In this document: one piece after another, positions 1 to 10,131 of the stretch
How the letters are laid out: every line of letters begins with the position of its first letter
Numbering within the stretch: the stretch's first letter is position 1
The notes under the pieces: model-generated
The model's input: the letters and a program-made list of their open reading frames with translations, nothing else
Database searches by the model: none
What the model was told of the DNA's origin: nothing
Program-made: the position numbers and the translations under genes
Origin: Triparma columacea
Taxonomy: Eukaryota > Sar > Bolidophyceae > Parmales > Triparmaceae
Assembly (NCBI GenBank): GCA_030267965.1
Contig: BRYA01000166.1
Span: 14,882 to 68,256, forward strand
DNA length: 53,375 bases
Direction of reading: 5' to 3'

Positions 1-50
1 CCCCCCCCCTCTCTCTCACCCCCCCCCCCTTTTCCCCCACCCACCTACAG

Positions 51-1279
51 TCGAGTCTTGCCGTGGTAAGAACCTCTTCTTCTCCACCTCCATTGAGTCC
101 GAGATTGCCCTCGCCGACATCGTCTTCATCTCCGTCAACACCCCCACCAAGACCCAGGGTATCGGCGCCGGCCGCGCCGCCAACATCAAGAACTGCGAGC
201 TCTGCGCCCGCACCATTGCCAAGGTAGCCACCACCAACAAGATCGTCGTAGAGAAGTCCACCGTACCAGTCAGGACCGCAGACGCCGTTAGGAGGGTCCT
301 GGCCTGCAACGACAAGGGGCTGGAATTCCAGGTCCTGTCCAACCCTGAGTTCCTTGCCGAGGGTACAGCCATTGACGACCTGGAGAAACCCTCCCGCGTG
401 CTCATTGGGGGGGAGGAGACTCCCGGAGGTCAAGCCGCGATTGCTAAGCTCGTATCCGTCTACGCGAACTGGGTCCCAAGCTCCCAGATAATCACGACGA
501 ACCTCTGGTCCTCCGAGCTTTCCAAGCTCGTCGCAAACGCCTTCCTAGCACAAAGGGTCTCCTCCATCAACTCCATATCCGCCCTCTGCGAGTCCACCGG
601 AGCTGACGTATCCGAGATATCCCGCGCCATAGGTTCCGACCCCCGCATAGGCCCCCGTTTCCTCCAGTCATCCGTAGGTTTCGGTGGCTCCTGTTTCCAG
701 AAGGACATCCTGAACCTCGTCTACCTCTGCGAGACCTTCGGCCTCGACGAGTGCGCCGAATACTGGCACCAGGTCATAAAAATGAACGACTACCAGAAGT
801 CCCGCTTCACCCAGAAGATGGTATCCCGAATGTTCAACACTGCGACCGGTAAGAAAATCGCCATCCTAGGTTTCGCGTTCAAGAAGGACACAGGCGACAC
901 CCGGGAGACCGCCTCCGCGTTCGTATGCCGCGACCTCATGCAGGAGAAGGCAAGGCTCCACGTGTACGACCCGCAGGTTAAGAGGGAGCAGATGATGATT
1001 GAGTTTGACTACACGCTCAACGTAAACACCACAACCGAGCCAGATCTTGAGAAGCTTATCACCACGGAGACGGACGTATACAAGGCGTGTGAAGGGGCGC
1101 ACGCGATAGCGGTGCTTACGGAGTGGGACGAGTTTAAGGGATTGGATTACGAGAGGATCTATAAAGGGATGAGCAAACCGGCATTCGTTTTTGACGGGAG
1201 GAACGTTGTGGATATCAAGACATTGAGGGAAATTGGATTCGAGGTTTATGCTATTGGGAAACCATGGCCTAAGGAGTAA
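51..1279 (+). CDS. UGDH: UDP-glucose 6-dehydrogenase, 3' exon (5' end outside window)
   Basis: UGDH oxidises UDP-glucose to UDP-glucuronate in two NAD-dependent steps, supplying precursors for acidic cell-wall and extracellular polysaccharides. A C-rich tract ending in ACAG at 50 is read as the tail of an intron. From 51 the frame stays open for about 408 residues to the stop at 1277-1279. Visible family features: the VNTP segment of the N-terminal domain, the EKSTVPV strand, the SNPEFLAEG block, and [10 protein letters not shown] with the catalytic cysteine. The C-terminal UDP-binding domain follows ([15 protein letters not shown] and LTEWDEF). The N-terminal Rossmann glycine motif is missing because the upstream exon or exons lie outside the window. 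Nothing suggests damage. Codon choice shifts from very C-rich in the first 700 bases to more mixed near the end. Family assignment is firm. Confidence 0.95.
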
Positions 1280-1883
1280 GGGACGATTACTGGGGGGGAG
1301 GGAGAAGAGGAGGAGAGGGGAGGGGAGGGGGAATTAAGATTTGAGAAGTTTGGGAAGAAAATTACAAGATATATTATATTCTCTAATTACGCTCCAGCTT
1401 ACATATTTGAGCTTAAATTCACGACGCATTTTATTACTTTCCTCTTGGTCGTTTTTTTGTCCCTATTTTTCCGCCCCATCTTGTTACACCCCCCAAATTC
1501 GAACCTTTTACCACAACTTCCCCCCAAAAGCCCTACCAGGTAACCTAACCCCCTTGAACCTAACCCCCCTCCCTGACCCTACCCCCCCCCCTCCCCCCCT
1601 CTGACCCTAATCGTCCCCATGACCCTAATCGTCCCCATGACCCTAATCGTCCCCCTTACCCTAATCCCCCCATGATCCCCTTCCTCTCCCTGGCCCCAAC
1701 CCCCTTCCCTGGCCCCAACCCCCTTCCCTAGCCCTAAGCTCTTCCCATGGCCCTACATGAAATGCTAACTGCACTTGCTACACCATTTTATATTAGTGTC
1801 ACCAATTACGCTCCAGCTCATCAACCTTTCCTCTTCTCGTGCTTGCTGACGGGTTCACCCCCCAGCTCAAAATTTACGGCGCA
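1280..1883. other. Intergenic, C-rich with short repeats
   Basis: This stretch lies between the UGDH stop and the convergent stop of the cysteine-rich membrane-protein gene. It contains a purine-rich block (1290-1335), an AT-rich block (1365-1450), and C-rich minisatellites listed separately. A short open frame over 1747-2037 overlaps the last exon of the minus-strand gene and is not supported as a gene. Confidence 0.6.
1602..1740 (+). repeat. C-rich minisatellites with CCCTAA cores
   Basis: An 18-bp unit, tgaccctaatcgtcccca, occurs three times in a row from 1602, the third copy with its last base changed. A partial CCCTAATCCCCC copy follows. From about 1689 a second unit of about 20 bp (ctggccccaacccccttcc) is repeated twice with a decayed third copy. 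The CCCTAA core resembles telomere-type repeats, but the arrays are short, interrupted and lie between two ordinary genes. Confidence 0.8.
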
Positions 1884-4800
1884 TTATAGTGTCACCTCCC
1901 TCGTGCTCACAACGTTGGTGAAGGTCCGACGGGTAGAAGCGGTCGTGACTGGGATCTCTACTTCACCTAGCTCCAAACCTTCGTACTCTTTACCCTCCCC
2001 TCCGATGTCATTGTCCTTGTGCCCGACTATCTCTTGAGAAGTAGCTTCTCTCGCCTCTAGTAAGTTCATGATCGTTAGAACCAGGGCGGGTACGAACTGT
2101 AGCAGCGTGAGGAGGATATCAAAGTACCTCTTGTCCTGCAAGTTCTCGTTGTCTAGGTTCACCTTCATTGCGAGGGCGGCTAGGAGGGTGAAGAAGAGCT
2201 GCCATTGGGCGACCTCAGAGAACTTGTCGCTAAAGTCGTCGACGAAGGGTTTCTGTGCGAGGGAGATGGAGAGAAGGAAGGCCAGGGCGCGAAGGGAAGT
2301 GGAAGTGTGTGTGTGTTAGGGGGTTTCAAGAGCGCTGTCATCTAATACAGTCAGTTGATTCTCACATTGACGGAGTACACTCTCATGGCTCCAATACACA
2401 TGACGAGACTGAAGAGGACCTGTGCGGCAGTTCCTGGGGCAACGAAGACGAGGAACCCAGTCAGCACGAGCTTCCTCAGCGTCTCAAACACCTCGAACCA
2501 CCAGTACTTGGGCTCGTAAGAACCGTATAGGAAACTGAGGGCCTTGAGCGTTTTGTGCTTCTCCTCATTCGCCTCCCTTTCCTTGAGGGCACTCTCAAGA
2601 GCCCTGTCCTCGCTCATTTCCATTTCCTTCATCCGATGATCGCAGCTGAGAAGGTGCCTCCTCTTCCAGAGGAGGTACCAGTACATGAACGGGATGCCAA
2701 TGGGGTAGAGGAGGACCATGAGCCCAGAGTAGAGCCAGTAAAGGCTGTGAGTGGACGCGTTGCAGTCGATGCTGTAATCTACAATGAGGTATCTACTCCC
2801 GTCGTCAAAGTCGTGGCAGGCAAAGGTGGAGAACACCTTGATTGAGACAGAGGGTAGGAGGACGAAGGTTATCGTGAGAAACGTCTCGAAGATCTTGTTG
2901 CGGGTGGAGACTGATTTTTCGTCGGTTTTCTTGGAGAGGGAGACGTAGTACCCGATGAGGCAGGCCGACAAGACCAGGGGGAGGGCGGTGTAAGCGAGGA
3001 GGGAGGAGTAAAAGTCGGCTGGGGCCATGCATCCGAGAGGGAGGAAAGAGATAAAGTCAAGGGAGACGATACCCCCAATGAAGGACGTTACTCGGGAATA
3101 GATTGGAGGGAACTTGATGCCGAAAAGGAAACCAAGTCCGTTCACGACTTGGAAGTAAGCGAAGACAATCTTGATTATGGGCTGGACCTGTTGCGGGTGG
3201 AGGGGGCATGTTGTAAGTTAAAATGTTAGTATATAGTCCGCGACAATGACGCCTAATATACTTCTAAATCTTACCTTCTCAAACTTCTCGGAGGCTACAC
3301 TGATAGCCGAGCCAAAGGACTGCAGCCTGCCCCTAACAAGGCTCTTCTCCTTGAACCTGTAAACAAGCGCAGCGGAGAGGAGAAAGATAATTAGGAGGAC
3401 TCCGACCGCAACGGTGGCTGTGGAGGAACCGGAACACTGGTTGCACGAGAGGTTCTCGCCAGCGCCAACGGCTGCGTAACCAGAGGAACAAACGGCGCAA
3501 AGGGGGCCAGTGTAACCTTCAGCGCAGTACGAGGAAGGGTCAGAGCCGCCAACGCAGTGGTCCTCGTTGAGGCAGGGAAGGATCTCAGTGGAGTTGGAGT
3601 TGGTGCGGTAGTGACCGGGAAGAAGGTGGAGAGTTTGAAGGGTCATTCCAGGCGTATCAGGGGATACACCCTTCGGGACAGGAGTCGCTTCATTTGCATT
3701 AAGACCAGTGTAGTAACCGGCCTGACAGACACACTCCGTGCGGTTCGCATTCGCAACCTGGTTGGCATCGCAAGCGAGGCAAGATGGGGATGAAGGGTCG
3801 GGTGCAATTGAAGTAGGACCGCATTTTGTGCACGTGCCAGCACCAGCCCCGCTGAAATATCCGGCGCCGCAACTCTGCATCTCCGTCGCCTCCTCCTCAC
3901 AGACCGTTCCAGGGTCGCAGATGGCACACTGCGCGTACCCCTCAGCGGGAGCATAGCGGCCTGATTGACAGCTTTCACAGGAGGAAGGCAGGCCAGTGGC
4001 CGGGGAAGACTTTCCTATTGGGCAGAGGGAGCACTGAGTCTCAGAAGTCGCACCTTCCGTGCTGATGAACTTTCCACGGCCACAGTCGAAGCAACCCAAG
4101 CCTGCGGCTGGACCGTACTGTGGAGACAGGGCGGGAGAGACGAGCGGAATAAAGGGGTTAGCGATTTTAGCACGTGTGCATACCATTCAACTTCTGTTGC
4201 CTGTTGGGTTGCGACGACAACTCCTCACCTTTCCTGCCACGCAATTGGCACACTCAGTCGAACCATTGGAAGCGTCCTCTCCCGCTTGGCAGTCCGAACA
4301 GATGGAGGCAGAGGAGGAGCCTGTCGTAGACGGGTTGATCTTTCCTGAAGGACAGAAGACGCAGTTCTCAGCCGCTTCCGTCTCCATGTATTTTCCCGTA
4401 CTGCAGTCGAGACAATCGGATTCTAGGGTGGCACCCGTGTNNTGGGAGTCGTCCTCGGCACCGTTGTACTTGCCAACAGGACAAACTTCGCAAGTCCCTC
4501 CAGCGGCTGCTTGGCCAGAACCAACAGCGCAGGTCAAGTCGGAAGTGCAGCCAGTGTTGTCAGTGTTGGCCCATGTTCCACCAGCACAGGAGGCGCAGGA
4601 GGTCTCACCGGAGGTAGAGGTGTAGGTGGAGCCAGTGCAAGGAGAGCATACACCAGATGATTCATATTTTCCTGGAGAGCAGTCCACGCAACTGCCGGCA
4701 CCGAAAGATCCAGCAGAAGAGCCCTGGCCTTGTTGGCAAGCCTGGCAACCATCATCAGAGTAATAACCTTCGTCACAAATAGAACAGCCAGAGTACGAGT

Positions 4801-6529
4801 ATTTTTCGCCCCCTACGGTGCCATCAGTGTCCAAAGCGGACCCTAAGAAACGAGAGAGGTAGGAATAGGAATTGGTGCAGCGGTAACGTAAAGTGAGTTG
4901 TGGGGTTAGGAATGGTTCTACAGACTACACAATCCTCATTCTCGTCTTACCTTGGATTGGAGTGTTAGAGGAGTAGGGAGAAGGGCACGTATTGAGGATG
5001 GTGATGGTTCCAGGATTGTATAGGTCGTTGTAAATATCGTCACCATTTCCTGATTCTGCTGTGTTTCCATAAAAGCTTGTTCCGTAGACTTTGACAGAAG
5101 TTCCACTAGGGTTACTCGCTACATAAATTGCTCCACCTCCATCATTACTTTTTGTAGCTCTATTATTGGAGAAGACTGAGAGCTTCAAGTCCACTATGGC
5201 ACCATCATTAATGTAAACCCCTCCAAAAGAACCATACCCCTTGTCGAAGGTGAGAGCTCGCAGAATAAGTGTTCCACTCGCAGTTCCCCACACTTCCATC
5301 ACTAAATTTTCATTCTCTCCATCCAACACACAGCTTGCATTGTCCTCCACACACTTGACCTCTCCATTTAAGTCTCTTGTGTACAGCATGACATCCTGCA
5401 TATCACTAGCTGCACAAGTCCCCTCTGAGCATTTATACGGCCCAACAGCTAGAATTGCAGTGTCACCGTTCGCCATGATGGAGTTGCCAGAGTTAATACC
5501 GCTAGCGATATTCACTCCATTGCTGACTGTGTTGAACAACCCGTTCATATCGACCACACTAACCTCCGACGTTCTCCGTACAAAGGTTACCTCCACCTTG
5601 CTCGTCTTCTCCCCCTTGAGGGTCCTCATTGCGGTCCTGCGCACCTCCCCTGTCCCGAAGGACTGAGCGACGGCACCTTGCATCACAATGCAGTTGAGCA
5701 TAACGATGTTGAACGTGCGGATGAAGTTGCCACTCAGCCTGAGCCTGTACGAGAAGGCCTTCGGCATGAGGTTGATAACGTAGAAGGCAGCCGTCGCGAA
5801 GAGGTTGAGGGCCATGAAGAACAAGACGAGACCATCTAACCAAGTGAGATGTGCAGGGGACTCGGGTGCAGGTTGCGCAGTAGGATCGTATACGACGAGG
5901 GCGTAGAGGTTCTGCGAGGCGGCGAAGGGCAAGGGGGCTGCGATTGCGGAGGGAAGCAAGACGTTGCATTAGCTACAGTTGCTGCATAACACCTCGATTC
6001 TCCCCTCCGTAACCATAGCTCCCCCCTCCTCTTACCTTGAACCGTCGCGAATGCTTTAGTCGTAGTAGCCACCAGCTTCTCAACGACCGTACTCGCGTCC
6101 AAAGAGGAAGTTTTGACTTCGTCACGCTGACACCAGCGCAGCACGCTAAGGAGAGCGAAAGGAGCAACATCATCCACCGTGGGATCCTCAACTTTGAGAG
6201 CTGGGTAGTCTTTGTTGATCGGGAGCGAGAGCGAGGTTGAGGTGACTGCGACGGGATGTTAGAATCTAGTTTGCATCGCCGTGCTGATCTTCCTTCTTCC
6301 GCTGCAAGCCACCATCCTTTCTCTTACCTTTTCCTTGACCAAGGAAAGCACCTGCACCACAGAGGTTGCTTATGACGATGACGAGGGAGATGATCGCCAA
6401 TCCGCTGACCCACGTCCCAACTCCTCCGGGGGCTGGCCTTGTGGGATAACGTTTACGTTCGTCAATAACCTCCAGCTTGGTGCAGGAAGCTTCCTCGGCA
6501 TGGAAGCCTACAGAAGAAGCTGTGATCAT
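1884..6529 (-). CDS. Cysteine-rich multi-pass membrane protein, seven exons
   Basis: Exons (minus): 6529-6328, 6245-6036, 5937-4951, 4842-4229, 4117-3275, 3187-2366, 2252-1884. All junctions are GT-AG and phases agree, giving about 1,348 residues. Order of parts: one membrane segment in exon 1; a second in exon 3 (LDGLVLFFMALNLFATAAFY); an extracellular stretch with polymorphic-outer-membrane-like GGGAIYV and SFYGNTAESGNGDDI motifs; about a dozen cysteine-rich repeats of GCC2/GCC3 (ephrin-receptor-like) type, with C-x2-C plus G-[KYR]-[YF]; then a membrane segment near 3400, several more in exon 6, and one or two in exon 7. Such architectures are common as large families in stramenopile algae. 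Function is unknown; a surface receptor or adhesion role is a guess. Two Ns at 4441-4442 lie in frame. The start Met at 6529 is the first in frame, but the frame stays open upstream, so a further 5' exon is possible. Confidence 0.8.
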
Positions 6530-7307
6530 GTGAAGGAGGAAGTTGTTACGAGGGTCCTCCCTTAGTCTCGAGTCTCGAAGAAAGGTAGGATAAGTAAGAA
6601 AGGCTTGAGAGGGGGTAAACGCTCCTGAACCATGATTTTTAGTGTGGAGATTTTACATCCACAATGATGGGTGAGGAGTGGGGAGGGGGAGAGGTTAGAT
6701 TGATTTCTCGTAAATATGGGTAATGCGGGATGTTCTTGGCTCCAGAGTGATGCCCGGGGTTCATTAAACAAGTTAAGAGGTTAAATCCCGTAGAAAATCT
6801 ACAAGAGAGCTAAAATATCCACTTCCTTGAAAAGATTTCACGGCATGTGCATTGACATGAAGTCCTATTTCTCCCCTGCAATGACGATTTCAGACAATAC
6901 ATCTCATGATTCCCTTAGCTGACTGCTACAATGTCACCTCAACTGCTCACCTAGGTACCAATAATCACGTTGTGTGCTGAAATGTGGCTGAATTAAATTA
7001 GCAGATGGGAATCCAGATTGGCAGTTGCCCTTGCCCTTTGGTGTTGCCGATGGAGTCGCTCGCTGTACGCAACCGTCGAAAAGTATTTTGCATCGCATGA
7101 GTGGGTCGCCTGATCGACCCAAGATAATAAACGAACCCTGCGGTCCCGCTTCGGTACATGTATTATCGATTCCCAATATAACCTCGCCCTGCGGAACTTG
7201 AATTAAAAAAAACCCGATAAAATTTTCTGGAACGTGGATTGTACCTCTAACAGTCCACTCCAATGCTCCCCTATATCCCCTCAACCCTCTTCCCCCCTCT
7301 TCCCCCT
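6530..7307. other. Intergenic with one unassigned minus-strand open frame
   Basis: This lies between the first exon of the cysteine-rich protein gene and the stop of the uL23m gene. A 116-codon open frame (6934-7284, minus) ends the stretch, with no recognisable domain and no clear splice signals. It ends 23 bp from the uL23m stop and could be degraded sequence. No RNA gene or repeat was seen. Confidence 0.4.
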
Positions 7308-8075
7308 TTACAAATCTTTCCCATCCTCCATAACCTCCCCCTCAAATGTGGGCATAACGTCCTCCTCCTTCCACATGACGAAAGCCTTCTTCCATTCCCT
7401 CCCCTTGATGCTAACCACCTCCCTCTTCCCGCTAACCCTCCTCCCCTTCGCGTGCATGACAGCCGTGTTAACCTTGAATGGTTTAGGTAGGGAGTAACAG
7501 GACACGAGATACTCGGATATCTCGTGCTTTGTCATTCGGGGGAGGACGGCGAATACGGCGGTGTGGTAGTTGTAACGGGTGGACTTACGACGGAAGGTTA
7601 AAAACTTCATGGGGAGGGAGGGGAAGTACTGGATTTTACGACGGCGGGACCAGTTGAAGGACTTTGTGGAAGGAGAGGGGGGGGGGGGGGAGGTGACTGG
7701 GATGTCTACTTCTGATGCTGCTGTGGTTGACATGGGCCTTGTTGACATGGGCGTGGTTGACATGGGCATGGTTGACAGGGACTTGGTTGACATGGTCCTA
7801 GCTGATATTGTCATAGGTGTATGGTTGTCAGTATAAAATGCATTAAGTGTAGTAGCGCTCTCAGATGCGGTTATTGATATTGACGATAGAGTGCGTGTAT
7901 TGTTGTGCTTGTTGTGAGTGGAGAAGGAGGAAGTAATGTGCGGGGTATGTGAGGGTTTGTGCGGTGAAGAGTTTTTCAAAGCTATTAGGCCGTTTGAGGG
8001 ATTAAAGGAGTTTGTGGATTGGTGTATGTGTGATATAAATCTTGTTCGTAACGCAATTCTAGATAATAATGACAT
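7308..8075 (-). CDS. MRPL23: Mitochondrial large-subunit ribosomal protein uL23m
   Basis: This single-exon frame gives 255 residues. The first ~125 residues are rich in Ser, Thr, Arg and His without acidic runs, and begin MSLLSRIALRTRF, a typical mitochondrial presequence. The conserved part is about residues 150-225: FPSLPMKFLTF, then FAVLPRMTKHEISEYL (the MTK-E-I-EYL helix of uL23), then the VNTAVMHAKGRRV strand. uL23 sits at the exit of the peptide tunnel in the mitoribosome. A Met-Ser-Thr stretch in the linker comes from a 15-bp DNA tandem repeat at 7722-7810. The start at 8075 lies 56 bp from the end of an inserted transposon-like element, so the element sits in the likely promoter or 5' leader. 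The assignment rests on the short uL23 signature. Confidence 0.75.
   Translation of the reverse strand: MSLLSRIALRTRFISHIHQSTNSFNPSNGLIALKNSSPHKPSHTPHITSSFSTHNKHNNTRTLSSISITASESATTLNAFYTDNHTPMTISARTMSTKSLSTMPMSTTPMSTRPMSTTAASEVDIPVTSPPPPSPSTKSFNWSRRRKIQYFPSLPMKFLTFRRKSTRYNYHTAVFAVLPRMTKHEISEYLVSCYSLPKPFKVNTAVMHAKGRRVSGKREVVSIKGREWKKAFVMWKEEDVMPTFEGEVMEDGKDL
7722..7810. repeat. 15-bp tandem repeat inside the uL23m linker
   Basis: Five to six imperfect copies of ggttgacatgggcnt (plus strand) give the repeated MSTxP residues of the minus-strand protein. The unit is a multiple of three, so copy changes keep the frame. Confidence 0.85.
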
Positions 8076-8131
8076 TTTCAGCCGAGAAATTGTTCCAACT
8101 TGGATATTTCACAAAAACCTGAGGCAGAGTC

Positions 8132-8446
8132 CAAGGGGCATCACCAACTAACTATTTGGCATCTATGTTCCCTAAATAGTTAAGAGCCATTTCGGCTTAA
8201 ATCTACCTACCTACCTTTTTATTTCCGTTCTACTTACCTATTTAGAATTAAAAACGCACTTTTTAATGAAAAANTAGGGTTATTTTTTATGCTATAAAAG
8301 GGCATTTATTACACTATATAGGGTCATTTATTATACGTTAACTATTTAGAAGTACCTATCCTAAATAGTTAAGAGCGATTTTGGCCAAAATCTACCTACC
8401 TACCTACCAACATAGTGCCTAAATCCAAGGTTGGTGATGCCCCTTG
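8132..8446. mobile_element. 315-bp non-autonomous DNA transposon (MITE), hAT- or P-like
   Basis: Termini are a perfect 17-bp inverted repeat: CAAGGGGCATCACCAAC at 8132-8148 and its reverse complement at 8430-8446. The inverted similarity continues imperfectly to about 40 bp (ATTTGGCATCTATGTT against ATTTAGGCACTATGTT). The element is flanked by a perfect 7-bp direct repeat, cagagtc (8125-8131 and 8447-8453), readable as 8 bp if one shared G is counted, as expected of a target-site duplication. Inside is a subterminal direct repeat of about 39 bp (8171-8209 and 8360-8399) with the core CCTAAATAGTTAAGAGC. There is no coding capacity. The end CAAGG fits the YARNG terminal consensus known for hAT elements, and 7-8 bp duplications fit hAT or P superfamilies. 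Confidence 0.85.
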
Positions 8447-8769
8447 CAGAGTCTGGAGACTGGGGGAGGAGACTGGAGACTAGAGACTTTGAGAAGATTT
8501 GGGCATTATTTGCTTATTATAATAATACTATTTACACCATTGAAACCCTTAACAATACAAACAACGATAATACTATCTACACCATATACAAACATATTGT
8601 AGTTTTGCTTGAATTTGGCCCTAAACAAAACTACATCGCCCAAATCCCAACTTTCAATCTCCTCCTCTCCATCTAAACTTTCACGCCATATCCTAGCTCA
8701 AGCGCTGTCAGGACTTATTCTTTCATCCTTCCCAAATCCTTCACAAATCCTTCACAAATCCTTCCCAAA
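8447..8769. other. Upstream region of the first LRR gene
   Basis: This is AT-rich sequence with no gene seen. From about 8515 to the ATG it resembles 9930-10131, upstream of the second LRR gene, including the shared block cctagctcaagcgctgtcag, and so is part of the duplicated unit. Short CTTCCCAAATC / CTTCACAAATC repeats lie just before the start codon. Confidence 0.6.
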
Positions 8770-9699
8770 ATGACCAAATCAGCAGTATACTCTGGCATAG
8801 AGACATTCTATTATGATCGTGAACTCACAGAGGTGACTTTTGCAAAGGGAGTGACGACGATTGGCATGTACGCCTTCAACGGATGCTCCTCCCTCACGGC
8901 CATCACAATCCCGGACGGAGTGACGTCGATTGGCGGTGGCGCCTTCTACGAATGCTCCTCCCTCACGGCCATCACCATCCCGGGCTCAGTAACGACGATT
9001 GAAAATGACACCTTCAGTGGATGCTCCTCCCTCGCAGCCATCACAATCCCGGAGGGAGTGACGTCGATTGGCGATGACGCCTTCAGGCGATGCTCCTCCC
9101 TCACGGCCATCACAATCCCGGACTCAGTGACGACAATTGGCGAACACGCCTTCATGAGATGCTCCTCCCTCACGGCCATCACAATCCCGAACTCTGTGAC
9201 GACGATTTACGATGGCGCCTTCAACAGATGCTCCTCCCTCGCAGCCATCACAATCCCGGACGGAGTGACGTCGATTGGCAATTACGCCTTCTGTATATGC
9301 TCCTCCCTCGCAGCCATCACAATCCCGGATTCAGTGACGACAATTGGCCATCAAGCCTTCTGGCAATGCTCCGCCCTGACGAGACTCAGTTTATCTCCTG
9401 CCGTCTCCGTCGATCACAACTGCTTTTCAAACTGCACGGCCCTAAATTCTGCCGCTGCCTCACAAAATATGTCGACTGTCGAGGACCTCCTCCATTCTAG
9501 GTGGCACCGCATACGTGAACGCGTCACCGTTCTCTCCTGCCTCAAGAAACTCTTGGAGGACCAGCCCAGAAGATCGGATAGGCTGAAGCGGAAGCGCCTT
9601 GGCGGAGATGAAGTGGTCGCGCTTCAGGGAACTGTGTCAACTGCAGCATGCAAGAGGCTCCCGAAAGTTATGTGGAGAGTTATTCTGGAATTTCTGTAA
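8770..9699 (+). CDS. BspA-type leucine-rich repeat protein, copy 1
   Basis: This uninterrupted frame gives 309 residues. After a ~36-residue cap (MTKSAVYSGIETFYYD) come about eight 23-residue repeats of the LRR_5/BspA type, consensus CSSLTAITIPDGVTSIGxxAF. These are encoded by a nearly identical 69-bp unit, so synonymous sites are also strongly conserved between repeats. A degenerate last repeat (CSALTRLSLSPAVSV) leads to a C-terminal tail with a basic patch (RRSDRLKRKRL) and the ending LPKVMWRVILEFL. No signal peptide or membrane segment is seen, so the protein is probably intracellular. Such repeats are binding scaffolds; the partner is unknown. The family is abundant in bacteria, Trichomonas, Entamoeba and several algae, so presence alone does not prove transfer. 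The next gene is its tandem paralogue. Confidence 0.85.
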   Translation: MTKSAVYSGIETFYYDRELTEVTFAKGVTTIGMYAFNGCSSLTAITIPDGVTSIGGGAFYECSSLTAITIPGSVTTIENDTFSGCSSLAAITIPEGVTSIGDDAFRRCSSLTAITIPDSVTTIGEHAFMRCSSLTAITIPNSVTTIYDGAFNRCSSLAAITIPDGVTSIGNYAFCICSSLAAITIPDSVTTIGHQAFWQCSALTRLSLSPAVSVDHNCFSNCTALNSAAASQNMSTVEDLLHSRWHRIRERVTVLSCLKKLLEDQPRRSDRLKRKRLGGDEVVALQGTVSTAACKRLPKVMWRVILEFL

Positions 9700-10131
9700 C
9701 TCTAAAATCAATGTGAACAATGTAGGCAAAAAAAGTTTCATAGTCTTTAGCTCTTTTCAGAAGCGACATGCTCATGCTGCTCCCTGAGCTATTTTAGAGT
9801 AGCTCTCACAAGTACAGGGACCCCTGTAGAGGGAAAATAAATGAGGAAAATGAGGAAACCTTGGTGGGAGATTTGGGCAGAATTTGACAAAAAAACTGTA
9901 TTGTACACTTTAGCTACGTTTCACAACTTACCAGACTCTTCACGATACCAACAACAATAATAATACCTACACCATATCCAAACAAATTATAGGCTTTAGC
10001 TCAAATTTGGTCCCCAACAAAACTACATACCTAACTTTCAATCTCCTCCTCTCCATCTAAACTTTCACGCCATACCCTAGCTCAAGCGCTGTCAGGACTA
10101 CTACTTTCATCCTTCCCAAATCCTTCCCAAA
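9700..10131. other. Spacer between tandem LRR genes
   Basis: No gene is seen. The second half (from about 9930) repeats the sequence upstream of copy 1, which places it in the ~1.36-kb tandem duplication. The first half is unique AT-rich sequence. Confidence 0.6.

Noticed and set aside
6934..7284. 116-codon minus-strand open frame as a gene
   Set aside because: No domain, no upstream exon signals and no codon pattern like its neighbours; kept only as part of an intergenic note.
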